Assembly (NCBI GenBank): GCA_002900995.3
Contig: CM035307.1
Span: 3,038,001-3,102,000, forward strand
DNA length: 64,000 nucleotides
Source of the DNA: Ganoderma boninense
Lineage: Eukaryota > Basidiomycota > Agaricomycetes > Polyporales > Polyporaceae
Direction of reading: 5' to 3'
Shown: piece after piece, positions 13,101-25,505 of the stretch
Layout of the letters: the number at the start of each line of letters is the position of its first letter
Numbering within the stretch: position 1 is the stretch's first letter
Notes under the pieces: model-generated
Told to the model about the DNA's origin: nothing
Database searches by the model: none
The model's input: only the letters and a program-made list of their open reading frames with translations
Program-made: the position numbers and the translations under genes

Positions 13101-16100
13101 TTAGACTATCAGTCGTGTGTTAAGCAATGGGTGGTTGTTGAGATACATGATGCGCGATGGGTCCGCCGTCGGAGTGGGCTTCTGCTCCTGCTCCTGCGGC
13201 TGTCTCGCTTCCCTCTGACTGCTTGCACTCTCAACATCCTCATCCACATCTGCCGGGCCGACCCACGGCTCGACGACGAGCTTCACCGTGCCCAGCCCAT
13301 GCTGCTGTGCAGAGTCAAGCATCCGCGAGACCTGGTCCGCGTCGCTCTTGCGCAGGACGACGACCGCGACGTCGTCGATTCCCGGGCCTGCCGCCTCGAC
13401 CTCCTCCTTCTCCGCTGAAGGGTTGATGTGGTGCTCTTCGGTACCGAGCACGACCACCCCTGACGCGCCCGCGCGCTGCGCGAACACGAGCTTCTCGAGG
13501 AACGTGCACTCGCCACGATCTACGACGATAGCTTCGTTGTCGAGCAGGACCTCGCTGTACTCGGCGCACCCGAGCCGGTTGTTGGGGAATCGCACGACGC
13601 GTACCCCGTCCCCCTGTCCGTGGCCGAAGTGAAGTGGAGGGTCGAGGGTGGGGTCTCCGCCGAAGAGGGCTGTCGCGGCGATGACGCTTGTCTCGGTGAT
13701 AGCATCTTGCATCCCCAGGGATCCGATCTGGAGCATGGGGTCGACGTAGTCTAGGTAGAACCGCAGACCAACTTCGGGTGTACGCTTCGATGACATCGAG
13801 GCCTGGTCTTTCCCAGCGATGGATCCGAGGACGAGGGACGAGTCATTAAAGTAGACCCTCTGGCCCGTCTTCACCGCGTATGGTCCCACTGCCACGCACA
13901 ATGCACAGGGTTAGTTGAGAACTTGACGCATTTGGAAGCACGCACGCTTCGCAACGTCGTATCCTTTACCATCCATACGACTGACGATGTGGACGCGGAT
14001 GCCCGTCACGTTGTGGAGAACGTAGCCGTCAGGTAAACTTTCTATCTTATCACCTGAGGGATTTAGGTCTTCGGGTACGCCCCGGCCATCCTGCGACAGG
14101 ACGAAGTCGTACGTCTGTGTCCAAGTCAATTGTCAGCGATCTTCACCGAAACATGCGGTGCGGAAGACTTACGTAGGGTTCGTGTTTGGGGATCAAGCAC
14201 CAGCCATCCGGAGTCCACAGCGTCTTTTCGTGCTCGGACCAGCCCCTCCCAATGAGCTCGCGCGCGTAGTCAACATCCGCACGGTCGAGAATGCCTCCGC
14301 GCATGCCCCTTTCGGTGTCCCAGTCGTCCCAGGCCAGCACCGGGGCTTGATATGCCGGACATTGGTGGGTTTCAACCCGACGTAACTTCTTGCGTGCAGC
14401 AGAGAGCGGCTTAAGGTGATCGGGATCGAGAGTGAGAATGTGCCCCTCGGTTGTGAATACCCAGTGCGATTCGTCCGAGTGGAGGGCATTGTCCTCATCG
14501 AAGAGGAGGTAAAGGTACTGCGCGGCGTGACCGAAGTGAGTCAAAAAAGACACAAGGAGCGAATCACAAGACCTGCCTTCAGGGTTTCAGACAGTACGAA
14601 GGATTCCATGCGGTCGTCTTGCGAGTTGTTCCGAAGGTCAGAGATGCCAGCCAGCCCACATTCTACCTTTGATCTCCGAGTGAGATCGTGAAGAATTCTG
14701 GCTGCCAATGATTGTTGGTTGCAAGTATTAAACCTAAACGCATAATCAAACTTACCACCGACGTCTAGGTAGAATGGGTCTCGAGTTGCCTGAGCGGTGG
14801 TAAGTTCGCAATCAGGCCGTCAGAATGTCTGGACCTACTCTATACAGATACCAGGTTGACTCCACAAATTCTAGAAATTTTCTCAGACTCGTTCTTAACC
14901 TAGGGGGAAATAGCGCATACCTGGGCGTAGGGGATACTGTAGTGATGTCCCTGTTCGGAAGCTCATATCCCAGACCTCTGGTAGGCCTGCAAATCCGCGC
15001 CAGAGGTTCCAATCTGTATACATACATGAGATATCGATGTGTGAAAAAGGTTAGGAGGCGGCGCACAGATGAGGTGTGCCTTCACAGCGTTCTCAACATC
15101 GCCCCCGAGCACCTGTAGTCCAGGCCAGAAAGCTGACAACGAGTCGACAGTGGAATATTGAGCATCACCCTGGGTTCCAGATGTGAATGAATACGTAAGA
15201 GAGTCCACAAGGTCCCTACCGTGAAGATGTTCACATTCCGATACTGAGGTTTTCATCAGACACATGGTATTCAACCGATTGACCGCTGCTCACCCAGTAG
15301 CCATCTGGTGATCGAGAATACCTCATGACGGAGGCATATGACTCTTGCCACACGTCGAGAAATTCGACTTCGCCTACACGAGGCGCGTATAAGCAACCTA
15401 TAAAACTCGAATGGAAGCAGAAGCAACTCACCGCTCATAATATACCACTTGAGGGCGTATTCGTAGAACGAGTCGATGCCAGCACCTATGCCATTGACTT
15501 CGGGATGTAACCAAAGCTGTCATTGCATAATGTTATACAACTTACAAGAGTCATACGACTAATTCTTTGACGTACTCCATTAAATATATTGACCGTATTG
15601 CCTACAAGACCTATGTCCGATCTTCGATTCCACAGGGCAAAGAAGGCCTTGTAAGCCGCCTTCTCGAACCGGTCATCCCCAGTCAGGCGACTCAAGACGC
15701 CAAACTCGAGGATGAGGGACCCCGCTCCAGCCGTGCCTGTGGGCGGTCAGAAGACTGGCGCTAGCCACGGAGGTTGTACGCACAGCTGTCTATTGATTCC
15801 CCCCTGGGCACTCCATGGCGCAAATTTATCTGTCTTGACGTCAAACAATGGCCAATGGTACATGCCGTGAGACCGCACCCTCGCGAAGGGCATGCCTGTC
15901 GGTGTGGAGAAGGCAGGCAACAAACGCAAGCCGAGGTCGTACGCAAGATCCAAAAGCTCGCCCCGATACCATGGTAAATGAAATGGCTGGCCTGTCTTAT
16001 TAGCAAATATGTGCCCTGACAGCAGGCCTCCCAGGACCCGTATGGTCGTTTCGAATACTTGAGGCTTGGTGTTCACGTCAAAGGAGACCCTTCGGATGAC

Positions 16101-16683
16101 GTTCCGGACCGCGGTCTCGAACCCACCAGTGTCGTTAAGGACCACGAAAGTGTCGAGGGCATCCACAAGTGTTACAGAGAAGTTTCCGGCCACATCATTG
16201 GAGGCAATATCGGCCCTACAGCACATGTCAATTGTCGTCGTAAGTGTGTGAAGCAACGTGACATACGGATTGTGCCAGTTGGGACCACGGCCAGTGCATG
16301 AAAGCGGTGCGAGCTGATGACAATATTGAGGGATTGAGTGACTAACATTGGAAGAAAGAGACACACCTCATCCAACGGGAAGGCTAGGATAGAATAAGCA
16401 TGACCACAAGGTTGTTGGGCAGGAAGCGGATAGAAACCCACCAAATCTCATGTAGCTGCTAAAGCCATGGTGCCATAGCGCGCGCACTTGGTTCCTAACG
16501 CTTTTTGTCCATGAGGTGTCCTTGGAGGCAGAAAGCACCATACCTGACAGCTAGTTTGCGGCCGGATGTCCATTGCGCTCCTTCGGCAAACGCATGTGCG
16601 GACCCAGAAGACAACCAGTGACTGTCGAGGCCAGCGATGAGAAGGGCGAGGAGACCAGTTGGCCAGAGAATGGGAAACTTCAT
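13101..16683 (-). CDS. HTM1: GH47 alpha-mannosidase-like ERAD protein (EDEM/Htm1) with PA domain
   Basis: An ER-lumen class I alpha-mannosidase that trims N-glycans on misfolded glycoproteins to mark them for ER-associated degradation. The start at 16683 gives a signal peptide ([18 protein letters not shown]). Then follow [13 protein letters not shown], a block [58 protein letters not shown], and [19 protein letters not shown], the signature of GH47. The conserved carboxylates of these motifs are visible. The C-terminal exon (13101-13901) carries a protease-associated (PA) domain with [19 protein letters not shown] and [14 protein letters not shown]3 and fungal Htm1 homologues share this layout. 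At least ten introns are present. There is no obvious HDEL-type tail; the end is a poorly conserved Glu/Gln-rich stretch. It is transcribed divergently from the zinc-ribbon gene at 17009. Confidence 0.92.
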
Positions 16684-17008
16684 CCAGGGCCGTCCCAGCA
16701 AGCACAAGAACGGGTCACAAACGCGACCGGGCGAGGAAGATGCAGCGACGTCGGTGGCTGCAGACAGGAAACGCCTTCCCTCTTTCGCATCACCGACGTG
16801 GACGTGCTCCCGTGCAGCCCACATGACCCCCTGCCCAGTAGAGCGCTTAGATGCTGAGCACGGTTCCGAGTCGGCAAAATCCGATCGCGAGAAGGGGCAG
16901 GCGCACTCGGCCCGACCTTTGACCACCGTCATCTCCGTCTCGACTCTCGCGTCCTCCTGCCTCCAACGGGCTTCCCATCCGCCAACGATCCAGCAAGCAG
17001 CGAGCAGC
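16684..17008. promoter_or_regulatory. Shared divergent promoter region (HTM1-like / zinc-ribbon gene)
   Basis: The 325 bases separate two starts pointing away from each other, so they must carry both promoters. Long frames that run through here are extensions of exon 1 of the mannosidase. I see no recognisable TATA box or stress element. Confidence 0.55.
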
Positions 17009-18242
17009 ATGGCCACTGTAATCGACATTCCTGGGAGTGTGGGCGAGTACATGCTCAAGGGTTGGGTGCGTTAGTCTGCCCCGGCCGATGATCCATCCAC
17101 TTCTCGTTTGCGTCCCTAACATTTTAACCAAACGGTCTTACAGATCCTCACGGATAGGATCTGCTCTAAATGCTCCAAAGTGCCTCTAATGCGGTCTCCC
17201 ACATCCGCTATTGTTGAGACTCACTTCTGCGTCCACTGTGATCCGGCCCCGACCTCCGGGAGTGCGACAGGCGCCTCGGGCTCTCGACCTTCCCAGAAGT
17301 CTTCCGCATCCCAAGCGACCTCATTGCAAGACGTCCATTCTATTTCCAGTACATCTATCAGCAGCGGGATGTCCAGGACGTCCACCCCGCTTACGGAATT
17401 CTCAAATGCACCCAGTTCCCCTACCTTCGCCCCCGTCATGGACCCTACTGAGGCTCTTCGCCGTCGTCAACAATCGGACACTGCTTCTGCTGAGATAGGA
17501 AAGAGAATGCTCAAGGGGTGGGCAATGCTCGCAGACGAGTGTCCCGGCCCCGATTGTTATGGAGTTCCACTTGTGCGTCCCCCAAAGACTGGCGGATCGG
17601 TCGATCCCAGAAAGGTGCGTACAAGCGTGAAATAGAATACACGCTCTTACCTTGATACCCCACGTTGCAGGAATGTGTCATCTGCGGTGTCGTGTACGTC
17701 GACGAAAAGGATGCCTTCGGCGAGGACCGCCTTCAACCCTTACAACCTTCGCCGTCCTCGGCGGCTACCTCTTCGTCAGCGGCTCGGAATCCCGCCGCTG
17801 TTGTTCCCTCTACCTCTTCTCAAATACCCTTCAATGGAGGGAATAGCAGGAGACATCCGGAAGTTCCTCCGCCACCGGTATGTTTTCGAGAGCTTATATC
17901 GTAGCGGTTCCCAACTGCCTTGCTACAGGAAATAGCCATCAGCTCAAAACATATCCACAAAAGCGCTGTGCGTACCTGTCTAGCAGCCGATAGACAGGCG
18001 TCATTGAAACTTTTTAGCCCGTGTTTCAAGGTTCTTCTACCTCTTCTACACTCGAAGCCACGGCCCATTCTCTCGAGAACTCCCTGGTCGTGCTGTCACA
18101 ACGGCTGAATGCCTACGCCAGTGGACCTATCATCGACCCGGGTCCAATCAGTCATACGGCGGACGCGATTAACAAGGTTTCACAAGCTCTCACTCAAGTA
18201 AAACAGTTGCTCTGGAGTGAGAAACAAGCGCTGCTTGGATAA
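17009..18242 (+). CDS. Double zinc-ribbon protein of the SSSCA1/ZNRD2 (autoantigen p27) family
   Basis: The ZNRD2 family has the pattern KGW...L..CP.C..PL....C..C and its cellular role is poorly defined. Here the domain occurs twice. Copy 1 starts soon after MATVIDIPGSVGEYMLKGW, with an intron in the domain, then CSKCSKVPLMRSPTSA and FCVHC. Copy 2 follows about 140 residues on, with MLKGWAMLADECPGPDCYG, VPLVRPPK, an intron, and CVICGVVYVDEKDAF. The linker and the region after copy 2 are Ser/Thr/Pro-rich. The C-terminus (ATAHSLENSLVVLSQRLNAY...WSEKQALLG) is helical, ending with TAA at 18240-18242. Four cysteines per copy suit one zinc each, although copy 2 has an extra GP between its first pair (CPGPDC). 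A duplication within the gene is the simplest reading. Confidence 0.85.
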
Positions 18243-18930
18243 GGACCCTGCAGCCTTCCACCTCCCTCACCTCATGACCTTCGAACAGCTACGGACGGTA
18301 GAGTTCCACCGCTAAATGCATGACCCCGACTTCCCATCTAGAACGACTATGGTCCGATTGCGCAGTGGACACGGAGTCACAAATCAATACCGAGGACGGG
18401 TCAGAGGACGACAGACATTGCAGACGCCACACGGGAGGCGCGATCGTTCTGTGTACCAGTGTGTGAGCAGTCTGCAAAGCTTGTATCAATGCCTGCGGGT
18501 AGCCGCGTTGCCTGTATCTGCACTCATCCACACGTTGCCGTGCGAAAACATCGTGTATCCGAGACCTCCAGGCTTCGAACAGGTGACGCGGTGGACCGCC
18601 TATCTTGCAGATGATATCTAGCCAAACATCCGCGTATGAACTGAACTCAATGTCCAGACGCACGCGCCTAATAGAGCCTGACAGGGCACTTCACCGTGCT
18701 TCGGGCCATGCGCGGTAACCTCATGCTTTCCGCCCCACTCATTATAAGGCCCCCTGCCCCTCCCCTGCGGAGCTTTGATACCCATCTGACCCCCTCGCTT
18801 GCCCAGCTCATCGTTGTTTCGTCGAAGTCGACGTCGCAATATTCGCGACGTTGAACGCCTATATTCTTCATCTTAGTCCCCCACTTCCGTCTTCCCAAGC
18901 CGTATTCCGTCTTTTTTTTGATTCTCTACC
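18243..18930. other. Intergenic, no supported gene
   Basis: A 688-base stretch. One uninterrupted frame on the minus strand (18289-18663, about 124 codons) has no recognisable domain, so I do not call it a gene. The last 60 bases before 18931 are C/T-rich and probably the promoter or 5' UTR of the next gene. Confidence 0.5.
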
Positions 18931-21015
18931 ATGCCTCGCCTGTTCCCCAGCCTCGGTCGCTCTTCGAGAGAGGCCCGTGCTTACGCTAGACAGTTCGACG
19001 ACGGGTATGATGCTCCCCAAGGATACAATGCCTATGGGTTCGACGAGCAAGGACCTCAGCAAAGCTCTGCCTGGCGCAAAGTATTCCCAAAGAAATCCTC
19101 CAAACGAGTGAGTCCTTGGTCGTCTCATCTACTCCATGAGTCCTGCTGATGAGCTTCTCAGAACTACTTGACTAGACACTTGCAGGATGAGGTACGAGTA
19201 CGTCAGGACCTCCTTGTCCGTGTCACCTTTACGTCCTCGCATAGGCTGATTGATTGGTTTCATTTAACAGGGGGCATTCGCGCACGGCGGAGAGTATCGT
19301 ACGACCGTAGAAGACTATCCGGAGGAGCAGCTTGTCCACCAACCCCGCATGCCGTTCCCCACAGACGACACTGAGTCGTTCGAGGAGCTGCTCGCCGAGT
19401 CGCACCGCAGCGACAACTCGATCCCCCTTATCCAGCGCGAAAGCTCGCTCACGCGCATTGGGCAGGCGTTCCGGGACCACGGAACATACGCCCCAGCGCT
19501 GTCTGCTGTGCCCTCCGCGTCGCACCCGTCCAACGTCCCCGTCTACACGCCCCAGCCGATTGTTGGCGGCCAGCCGCATGTAACCGCAGTCCACGACATG
19601 CGTAGCCCTGCAGTCGTGCAGAACATGGTACCCCCAATCAACAATAGCGTACGGCCGGACATTGTTCACCACTCCTCATCGTACCCTCCCCAACCTGACC
19701 AACGGCACCATCGGGCACATAGAGAGCATAGACACAGGGAGCGAGAGAGGAGCGCGCCCCCAGTGTTCAAGGTGAGGGAGTGCATCAAGGCTTGTGACTC
19801 GGAGGTTCTGTGAAGAACGGCTCGGACTGACGATGATGTTATCTTTAGTCGTCGCGAGTCCACCCGGCGTACTGGGACAGGCCCCTCGACCGAGATGAAG
19901 AGCCACCGGTTGTCGTTGTCGTGGAGCACGGCAAGAACGGCAAGAAGGACAAGTACTATATCATCCCTGCCGGAGCGCCCGTCATATTCGAGGATGAGAG
20001 CGGCAACGAGCTCACGCGGTTCGCCCACAGAATGTGCTGTCCCCGAGGCGGACTGTTAAGCTAACCTGTCTTCCTCTTCTCCTTCCCAGCGTCGGCGACT
20101 TCAGCGGCCAATACAGACCGCCTAGGCGTACACGGCCTGTGATTGTCCAAGATCAGTACGGCCGTGAGATCTGTCGGTACGTATCTGCAGGAGGTACTGT
20201 TCGAGAAACGCGCTCACTTTCGCTATTCGTCTCCTAGTGCGGGCTTCAACAACGATGACCAGATCTCTGTGGGAAGGAGTTCGCTCGATGGGTATTCCTA
20301 CCATAGCGAGAGCGGCCGGTCTCACCATCGCGGCCGGTCGACGCACCGCACACATCTTCAACACGAGCCAAGGTGAGATCGCCGCTGCCTTCCCTACAAC
20401 GTGTTAATCTGACGGTTCATACAGAGAGCATGGCTCACACCAGGGGTCCTCGCACTCCTCGTCTCGCCCATACACCGCCCCTGATTCCTACCTCAGGGAT
20501 CCCCATTATCAGTACGTCCCCTCGCCCATTTCTCCGGTATAAATAGACGGGGATCTGAGCGCTGATCCTGCAATAGACAATCGCGACGAGCTGGCACTCG
20601 TCCGTCGCTCGACGACCCCCGAGGCTACCATGTAGACCCTAGACCACCTCGCAGCGAGAGGAGCGCGGGGTATGTATCGATAGGCATTCATCTCGGGGCG
20701 GCGATCACTCACGCTTGCGTTCCTTCTAGGCAAAGTTCCAGCGACACTCTGGTCCGCTCGACGAGCCCGCGGCACGACGATCGCCACAGACGCACGAGGG
20801 GCTACGATAGACGCGACTACGGCACCGAAGACCGGGCGTACGCGCACCACCACCGCGAGCAAGACCCCCGGAGAAACGGGTGAGTATGATCCGCGCGTTC
20901 TCGATCCGGAACACAATGCTTCATGCAGAGCAGCAGCAGGGGCAGCTCTGGATCTGGATCCAGTCATGACTCTTACGACCACTCGTCCCGACGACACCAC
21001 GACCGTTACGACTGA
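18931..21015 (+). CDS. Disordered Arg/His/Ser-rich hypothetical protein
   Basis: Not recognised. The start at 18931 gives MPRLFPSLGRSSREARAY, followed by short exons and then a long exon with YPEEQLVHQPRMPFPTDDTE, a run of Pro/His/Ser, and REHRHRERERSAP. The one segment that looks folded and conserved is VVVVEHGKNGKKDKYYIIPA followed by VIFEDESGNELTR. After the next intron comes VGDFSGQYRPPRRTRPVIVQ, then DQYGREICR. The rest is low-complexity Ser/Arg/His sequence (EHGSHQGSSHSS; RRTRGYDRRDYGTED). It ends in SSSRGSSGSGSSHDSYDHSS plus RRHHDRYD with TGA at 21013-21015. About nine introns are present. No signal peptide or membrane segment is seen. The composition suggests a largely unstructured, possibly nuclear or cytoskeletal, Agaricomycete-type protein. 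Confidence 0.7.
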
Positions 21016-21206
21016 GACAACGGACTTTGACTTCTTCTGTGGCCTTGTTTGCCTGCCCGTTTTGTTATTTGCTTTCAGAGTTGTGCCTGCGTCCCGAAAT
21101 AAGACAGTCTGCTATGTTCACCACTCCATGTCCGCATGTCATCGTATGCCCGGTATCTTACCACCACATGTGATCCGCGAAACATGTATGATAGATTCAT
21201 AATATG

Positions 21207-22398
21207 TCACCGTTTTCCACCTCGCTGGTGCGAGCTTCTCCCTCTGCCCCCGCCGCGACCGCGGCTGCTGCCCTGAACCGCACTAATGTCGCTTTTGCTG
21301 AGCTTGAGGACGCCACCCTTGAACGAGCCGACACCCATCTTCAAACCCCGTTCTCGCTTCTTGCCTCGCGAGCTCGAGGCCGAAGCTTCGTACTGCGCCT
21401 TCAAAGCGGGGTGGTAGTTCCCCAACTGTTTCGCCTATACAACCGCGGTAATTAGCGCGGCTCCGGAAACCAAGAAGCAGCAACCGTGGCTTACCTCTTC
21501 CAGTTCCTTCCGTTGTCGTTCCTTCTTCTTCTCTGTGAGTCCATCTCGAACGTGCTTCGACGCTCTATTGTGCTCCTTCTGTCGCACTGAAGCTTCTCCC
21601 TTTCCCAACTTGGCCTTGCCTGCAGCCTCCATGATGCGCCCGGCAAGAGCCTTTTTCCGCTGCGCCGGCGTGAGGTTCAAGTCGGGGTTAAGGGAACCTG
21701 AGAGGAGCTGGGTATGGACCAGCCGGTGTAGGAGAGCGTCGTTCTGCGCATTCGTCCTAGACAAAAAAGATGTTGGAGCTTGGTCAGAATATAAGAATCA
21801 CGAAGCCTACAGATCGTCTTCGTCTTCATCTTTTGAAGATTTCTTTCCCTCGGGCTTCGTAGCTTCATCAACGAGTTTACTGATTTTGGAGGACTGAACA
21901 CGAAGTTATACCATTTTTGTCTTGCACTACATATACCGAATATAACGTACCATGAAGCCCGACTTCGACTTCTTGGGTATCATAGAACTTGTGCTGGATT
22001 CGGAGAACACCACCACGTCCGGTTGGTGTACACCACTCTCATAGGTAAACTCATCGTCCTCTGGCGGAGAGACTTTATGAGACAGACTTCTCGGTAAACC
22101 ACTTACACAGTGTAGACATACCAACTCCATCATCATCTTCCTGCTCCTCATCTGTCTCGTCCTCACCGGATATCTCGCTGCTGTCTCCCTCTTCCTCGCT
22201 GGAACCTGATCCCAAGCCAGTGATACCCGCCCACTCTTCCTCAGATTCGGGTTCATTGACCTTCTTCTTTTTGGCACTTCTAGCGGCGGTAGGTGTTGGG
22301 GCTTCCTTCCTCTTGCCTACCGCAACACGACCACCGAAAGACTGTAGGAATTGTTGTCCGTGAGCGTCAAGAATCTTGAGGAGGTCCTCGTCCGCCAT
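21207..22398 (-). CDS. FAF1: FAF1-like small-subunit ribosome assembly protein
   Basis: A nucleolar-type protein resembling yeast Faf1 / human C1orf131, involved in 40S pre-ribosome assembly. The start at 22398 gives MADEDLLKILDAHGQQFLQS and an RKEAPTPTAARSAKKKK basic stretch, followed by a long acidic region (PESEEEWAGI, SGEDETDEEQEDDDG). Middle exons read KMVYL-type sequence around VVFSESSTSSMIPKKSKSGF. A Lys/Arg-rich helical exon (21435-21764) has NDALLHRLVHTQLLSGSLNP and LTPAQRKKALAGRIMEAAGK. The last exon has the family end motif LKMGVGSFKGGVLKLSKSDI and an RGG-like tail (SSRGRGGGRGRS), TGA at 21207-21209. The family assignment rests mainly on the last motif and the basic-acidic layout. 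Confidence 0.75.
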
Positions 22399-22707
22399 TT
22401 CACAGATTGTGCGCCGTTAAAGAGATGACAAGTGATACGAATATGCCCTGAAAGTGATAGAGTCCAGTTGCCAGGACGCGGGGAAAGCAGCGAGTCAGTA
22501 GAAGTAGCTCTTTCCGGCTCTACCGAGGTTTGGTCTTCGCCGCCTCAACTTTTCCTGGCTGCGCGGCAAACCGGGCCGGAGATGTGGCTCTGGTCTGGCT
22601 CAAGGCCCACGGCGGGCTCGACTCGCCACGCATCTCCTTTCCACAATCCACGACGCAGTCTCAACTGACCGTCTTCCCGCTTAAGCTTGTTTACTGCGCT
22701 CCTTCTC
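22399..22707. promoter_or_regulatory. Shared divergent promoter region (FAF1-like / membrane protein)
   Basis: The 309 bases lie between two divergent starts. No coding feature is supported and no clear core promoter element is visible. Confidence 0.5.
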
Positions 22708-23526
22708 ATGGCACGGCGCAAGAACCAAGGCAAGGCTTCGTCAAGCAAGGGCGAACCGGGCGAGATTCCAGAGGCAGAGCAATGGCGCATCATCCAAGAG
22801 TCAGGGATCCTCAAACAAATACCGACGGACTCGAAGACAACCAAGGCGGAGGATGGAGCAGACGACGAAGAGGATGACCTGTCACCGTTCGCCGAGGAAG
22901 TGCTGAATTCAATGATGCTTATTATACCCATGTCCTTCATGCTCCTTCTCATGGATATGTACGTGACATTTGTCTGGTCCTTGGTTGAGTGCGCCGCGTT
23001 CGTAACACATCCGCCCCAGCCTGGTGCACTTCCAGTATGGCCGGCAGCCAGAATATCTCTCCATCTTTCTGAACAGGATGCTTCCAAGTGTACCAAGTAC
23101 GCAACCATTCAGTTGCTCATCACGCGCATGGAACTAACGGTTCGCCAACGCAAGTCATCTCGGTCTTCATATTCTACTGTCAGTGGCCCACCGTTGCACG
23201 CGATCATGACTTACCGCCGATGTTACACAGCAAATCGGTACAAGTCTCATCCGTGGATGCAAGCAGCATTCTTCCTTCTCGCCTGCATCTCAGGTCCTCG
23301 TTTGGCCTGGCTGATCAACCGCGGAAACTGGAAGATAGTCATGCAGCAGGTGAGTCCGCCGCTCGAGAACGTCCTTGCCTAGTGACATGTCCACCTGTTC
23401 CAGAGTCCGCCGCTAGCAACTGCTTGGATCTATGCTGTTGTTCAGCTAAACCTCTTACCTGCTGCACTGAGCTTGAGCCTCGTACTCGCCTATGGTTGGT
23501 ACAAGGGACTGAAGCTAGTCCCCTAG
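22708..23526 (+). CDS. Small multi-pass fungal membrane protein (DUF7719-like)
   Basis: The start at 22708 gives MARRKNQGKASSSKGEPGEI, then a Glu/Asp-rich cytosolic segment (EDGADDEEDDLSPFAEEVLN). The first membrane helix is MMLIIPMSFMLLLMDM. An intron (GTACGTGAC..CGCCCCAG) leads to SLVHFQYGRQPEYLSIFLNR and MLPSVP. Two short introns flank a mini-exon encoding IISVFIFYS, then NRYKSHPWMQAAFFLLACIS, GPRLAWLINRGNWKIVMQQ, and after another intron SPPLATAWIYAVVQLNLLPA, ALSLSLVLAYGWYKGLKLVP and TAG. Four hydrophobic segments are expected. Layout and motifs fit the fungal family I know as DUF7719. Its function is unknown and the family name is from memory. Confidence 0.8.
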
Positions 23527-23935
23527 AACAGATATTATTTTGTGACAGATTGCATACCCGCATATACCTTACATTACAATCTATGGACCAGTCACGAATG
23601 CTTCCACTACATATATGTATGCTCGATAATACGCCGCGTAAGGTGTTGTGTTCTGTGACACGAACGGCACCTCCTACAAGCACGTATAGGTAGGTCCGCA
23701 GACCAATAAATAAGCCAGCAGGTACGACGTGAGCCGCAAGCCCGCGGCAGGTTTGATATCCGCTCAATAATACGCCACTATGCGGGTTTGGGCTTTGACC
23801 CGTAGGGCACCTTGTATGAGCGAGGACAGAGGAGGGTGGATGGTTGAATGAATGATCTCCTGAGATGTGCATAATAGTACATGTTAGTGTAGGACAAAAG
23901 TTCCGAGGATATAGGTTAACGGAATCCGCAGTCAT
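23527..23935. other. Convergent intergenic region
   Basis: The 409 bases lie between two gene ends pointing at each other and should contain both 3' UTRs and polyadenylation sites. Nothing else is supported. Confidence 0.6.
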
Positions 23936-25505
23936 TCAATGTCCTTCTCCCTCGTCAAGCTCCTTCGCGAGGGCTTCAACTTTAGCCTTGAGTCACAGAT
24001 TAGCTAAAAAGCGGCACAGGCAGCTGATGGAACATTCACTCACACGATACGCTCTACTCCGGCCTTCCAGATGGCTCCGCAACGCCCTAAGCTGCCACCG
24101 TAGCCTACGCCCCAACTTCGGGATTTGGTCCTTATGTCGCTCGAGGCGCTCCACAAAGGCTCTGTATACGCGGTCATCCCGAGCGAAGTAATATGTCTAT
24201 TCGAACGTGAGCCCATGCGTATGCATGTCGAACCTGAAGAACGCACTGGTACTGCCTCGCCATTGATAAATTGGAGCGCGGACGACCATGCCGCGATCAT
24301 GACTAGATCGGCCGTCGCATTGGCAATGCTGTTTGAGGTCCGTTCATTAACATGGGCGCATAAAAGAGCAGCTAGAACTAGACGACCCACTAATCTTCAA
24401 GAGACGCTATGAGATCAGCCTTGCCCAGGCTCTTCGTGGCGAAGCTCCGTACGGCGGTTTCAGCATTGTGAACAGGCTTCCCTTCTGTGCCCAGCCGAAG
24501 AGAGGCGGCCACGTCTCCCGCTTGTAGCGTGATCCAGGTGTCACCTTCACTCATGATGAGTGTTTGTAGAAATGACGCCATGAGATCCTTCTGAGACTTC
24601 TGCAGGCCAAAGTCGATGGCGGTCTTGAGGTTTACCCCTAACGAAACCATGTTAGCCACCATTAGCTGTTCAATTTGAACATACACACTGAGTATTTTGA
24701 GCAGATTCTTTGTCTCCGGTCGTTGAAGGTCTTCGTCTTGCAGGTGGTTAATGTAACGAGAGAAGGCACCGAGCAGAACAATTGCCATGTCTGTATGCTC
24801 TATTCGCATCGCATGGATGAGGGGCGTCACATCTCCAGACTTCTTGATCAGACTCTAGAACATCGTGGTGTCGGCGTGGGAGAAGAGACACAAGCATGCA
24901 TGGCATAAATACGAACCTCGAATGATCTGTCCCGAACCTCCATCAAGAACATGATATCCTTCCTCTCGATCGCACGGAGAATCTCATATGGCTGTTGCGT
25001 GTACCCTGGTCAGAAAGCCGGTGCACACGATCAATTGTTGGAGCGTACCTCAGGAGGTCTCCATGGCCCTTCGTTCCTCCTAGCCGACTCTCGCAAGGTT
25101 CTTGCGGCGTTGAGTGCGGAAGGCAATATGTCCAGCAATGACTTCCGTCGGGACTTCGGGCTGGACTCTGGGGAACTCTGTAGCGAAACGGTCGGGGACA
25201 GGTTACCCTCGTCTTCTTGCGAAGAAGGGATCTCGAGGGACTTCCGGATGCGTTCCAGCTCCACGTCGACCGCCTTCGGAGCTAGGCCATCTGCCTCTCG
25301 TTTGATAAATGCTAAACATCTGTCAGTTAGTAGGAAGAATGACGGGCGTTGGAGGACAAACTCGCCGGTGGAAGGTAATCGTGAAGGTAGACATGCGTCT
25401 GACCTAGCACGCTGGCGCGGAATACCATGCGGTTTTGGCGTCGGCTCCACCATACCATCGAGCTCCTGCGATATCCGTATGATGAGAGAAGTATTGTTGA
25501 ACATC
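23936..25505 (-). CDS. Ankyrin-like hypothetical protein (5' end uncertain)
   Basis: Not a named family. The provisional start at 25505 gives MMFNNTSLIIRISQELDGMV; an intron near 25310-25395 removes a non-conserved stretch. Next come AFIKREADGLAPKAVDVELE, SLQSSPESSPKSRRKSLLDI, and PYEILRAIERKDIMFLMEVR. The block TPLIHAMRIEHTDMAIVLLG has the TPL.HA...H..M...LL pattern of an ankyrin repeat. Then follow a helical region (IDFGLQKSQKDLMASFLQTL), and after an intron (donor GTGGGTC, acceptor AACAG) IANATADLVMIAAWSSALQF. The end is KVEALAKELDEGEGH, TGA at 23936-23938. A neighbouring frame just upstream (25500-25600) reads EPLNSLVFNAFLRRGERNYD and looks like the natural N-terminal continuation, but is out of frame by one base. 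The true start may therefore lie further right, close to the divergent MRF1 start at 25867. Confidence 0.65.

Noticed and set aside
18289..18663. 124-codon minus-strand frame as a gene
   Set aside because: No domain, no intron pattern, and no similarity that I recognise; intergenic chance frame is as likely.
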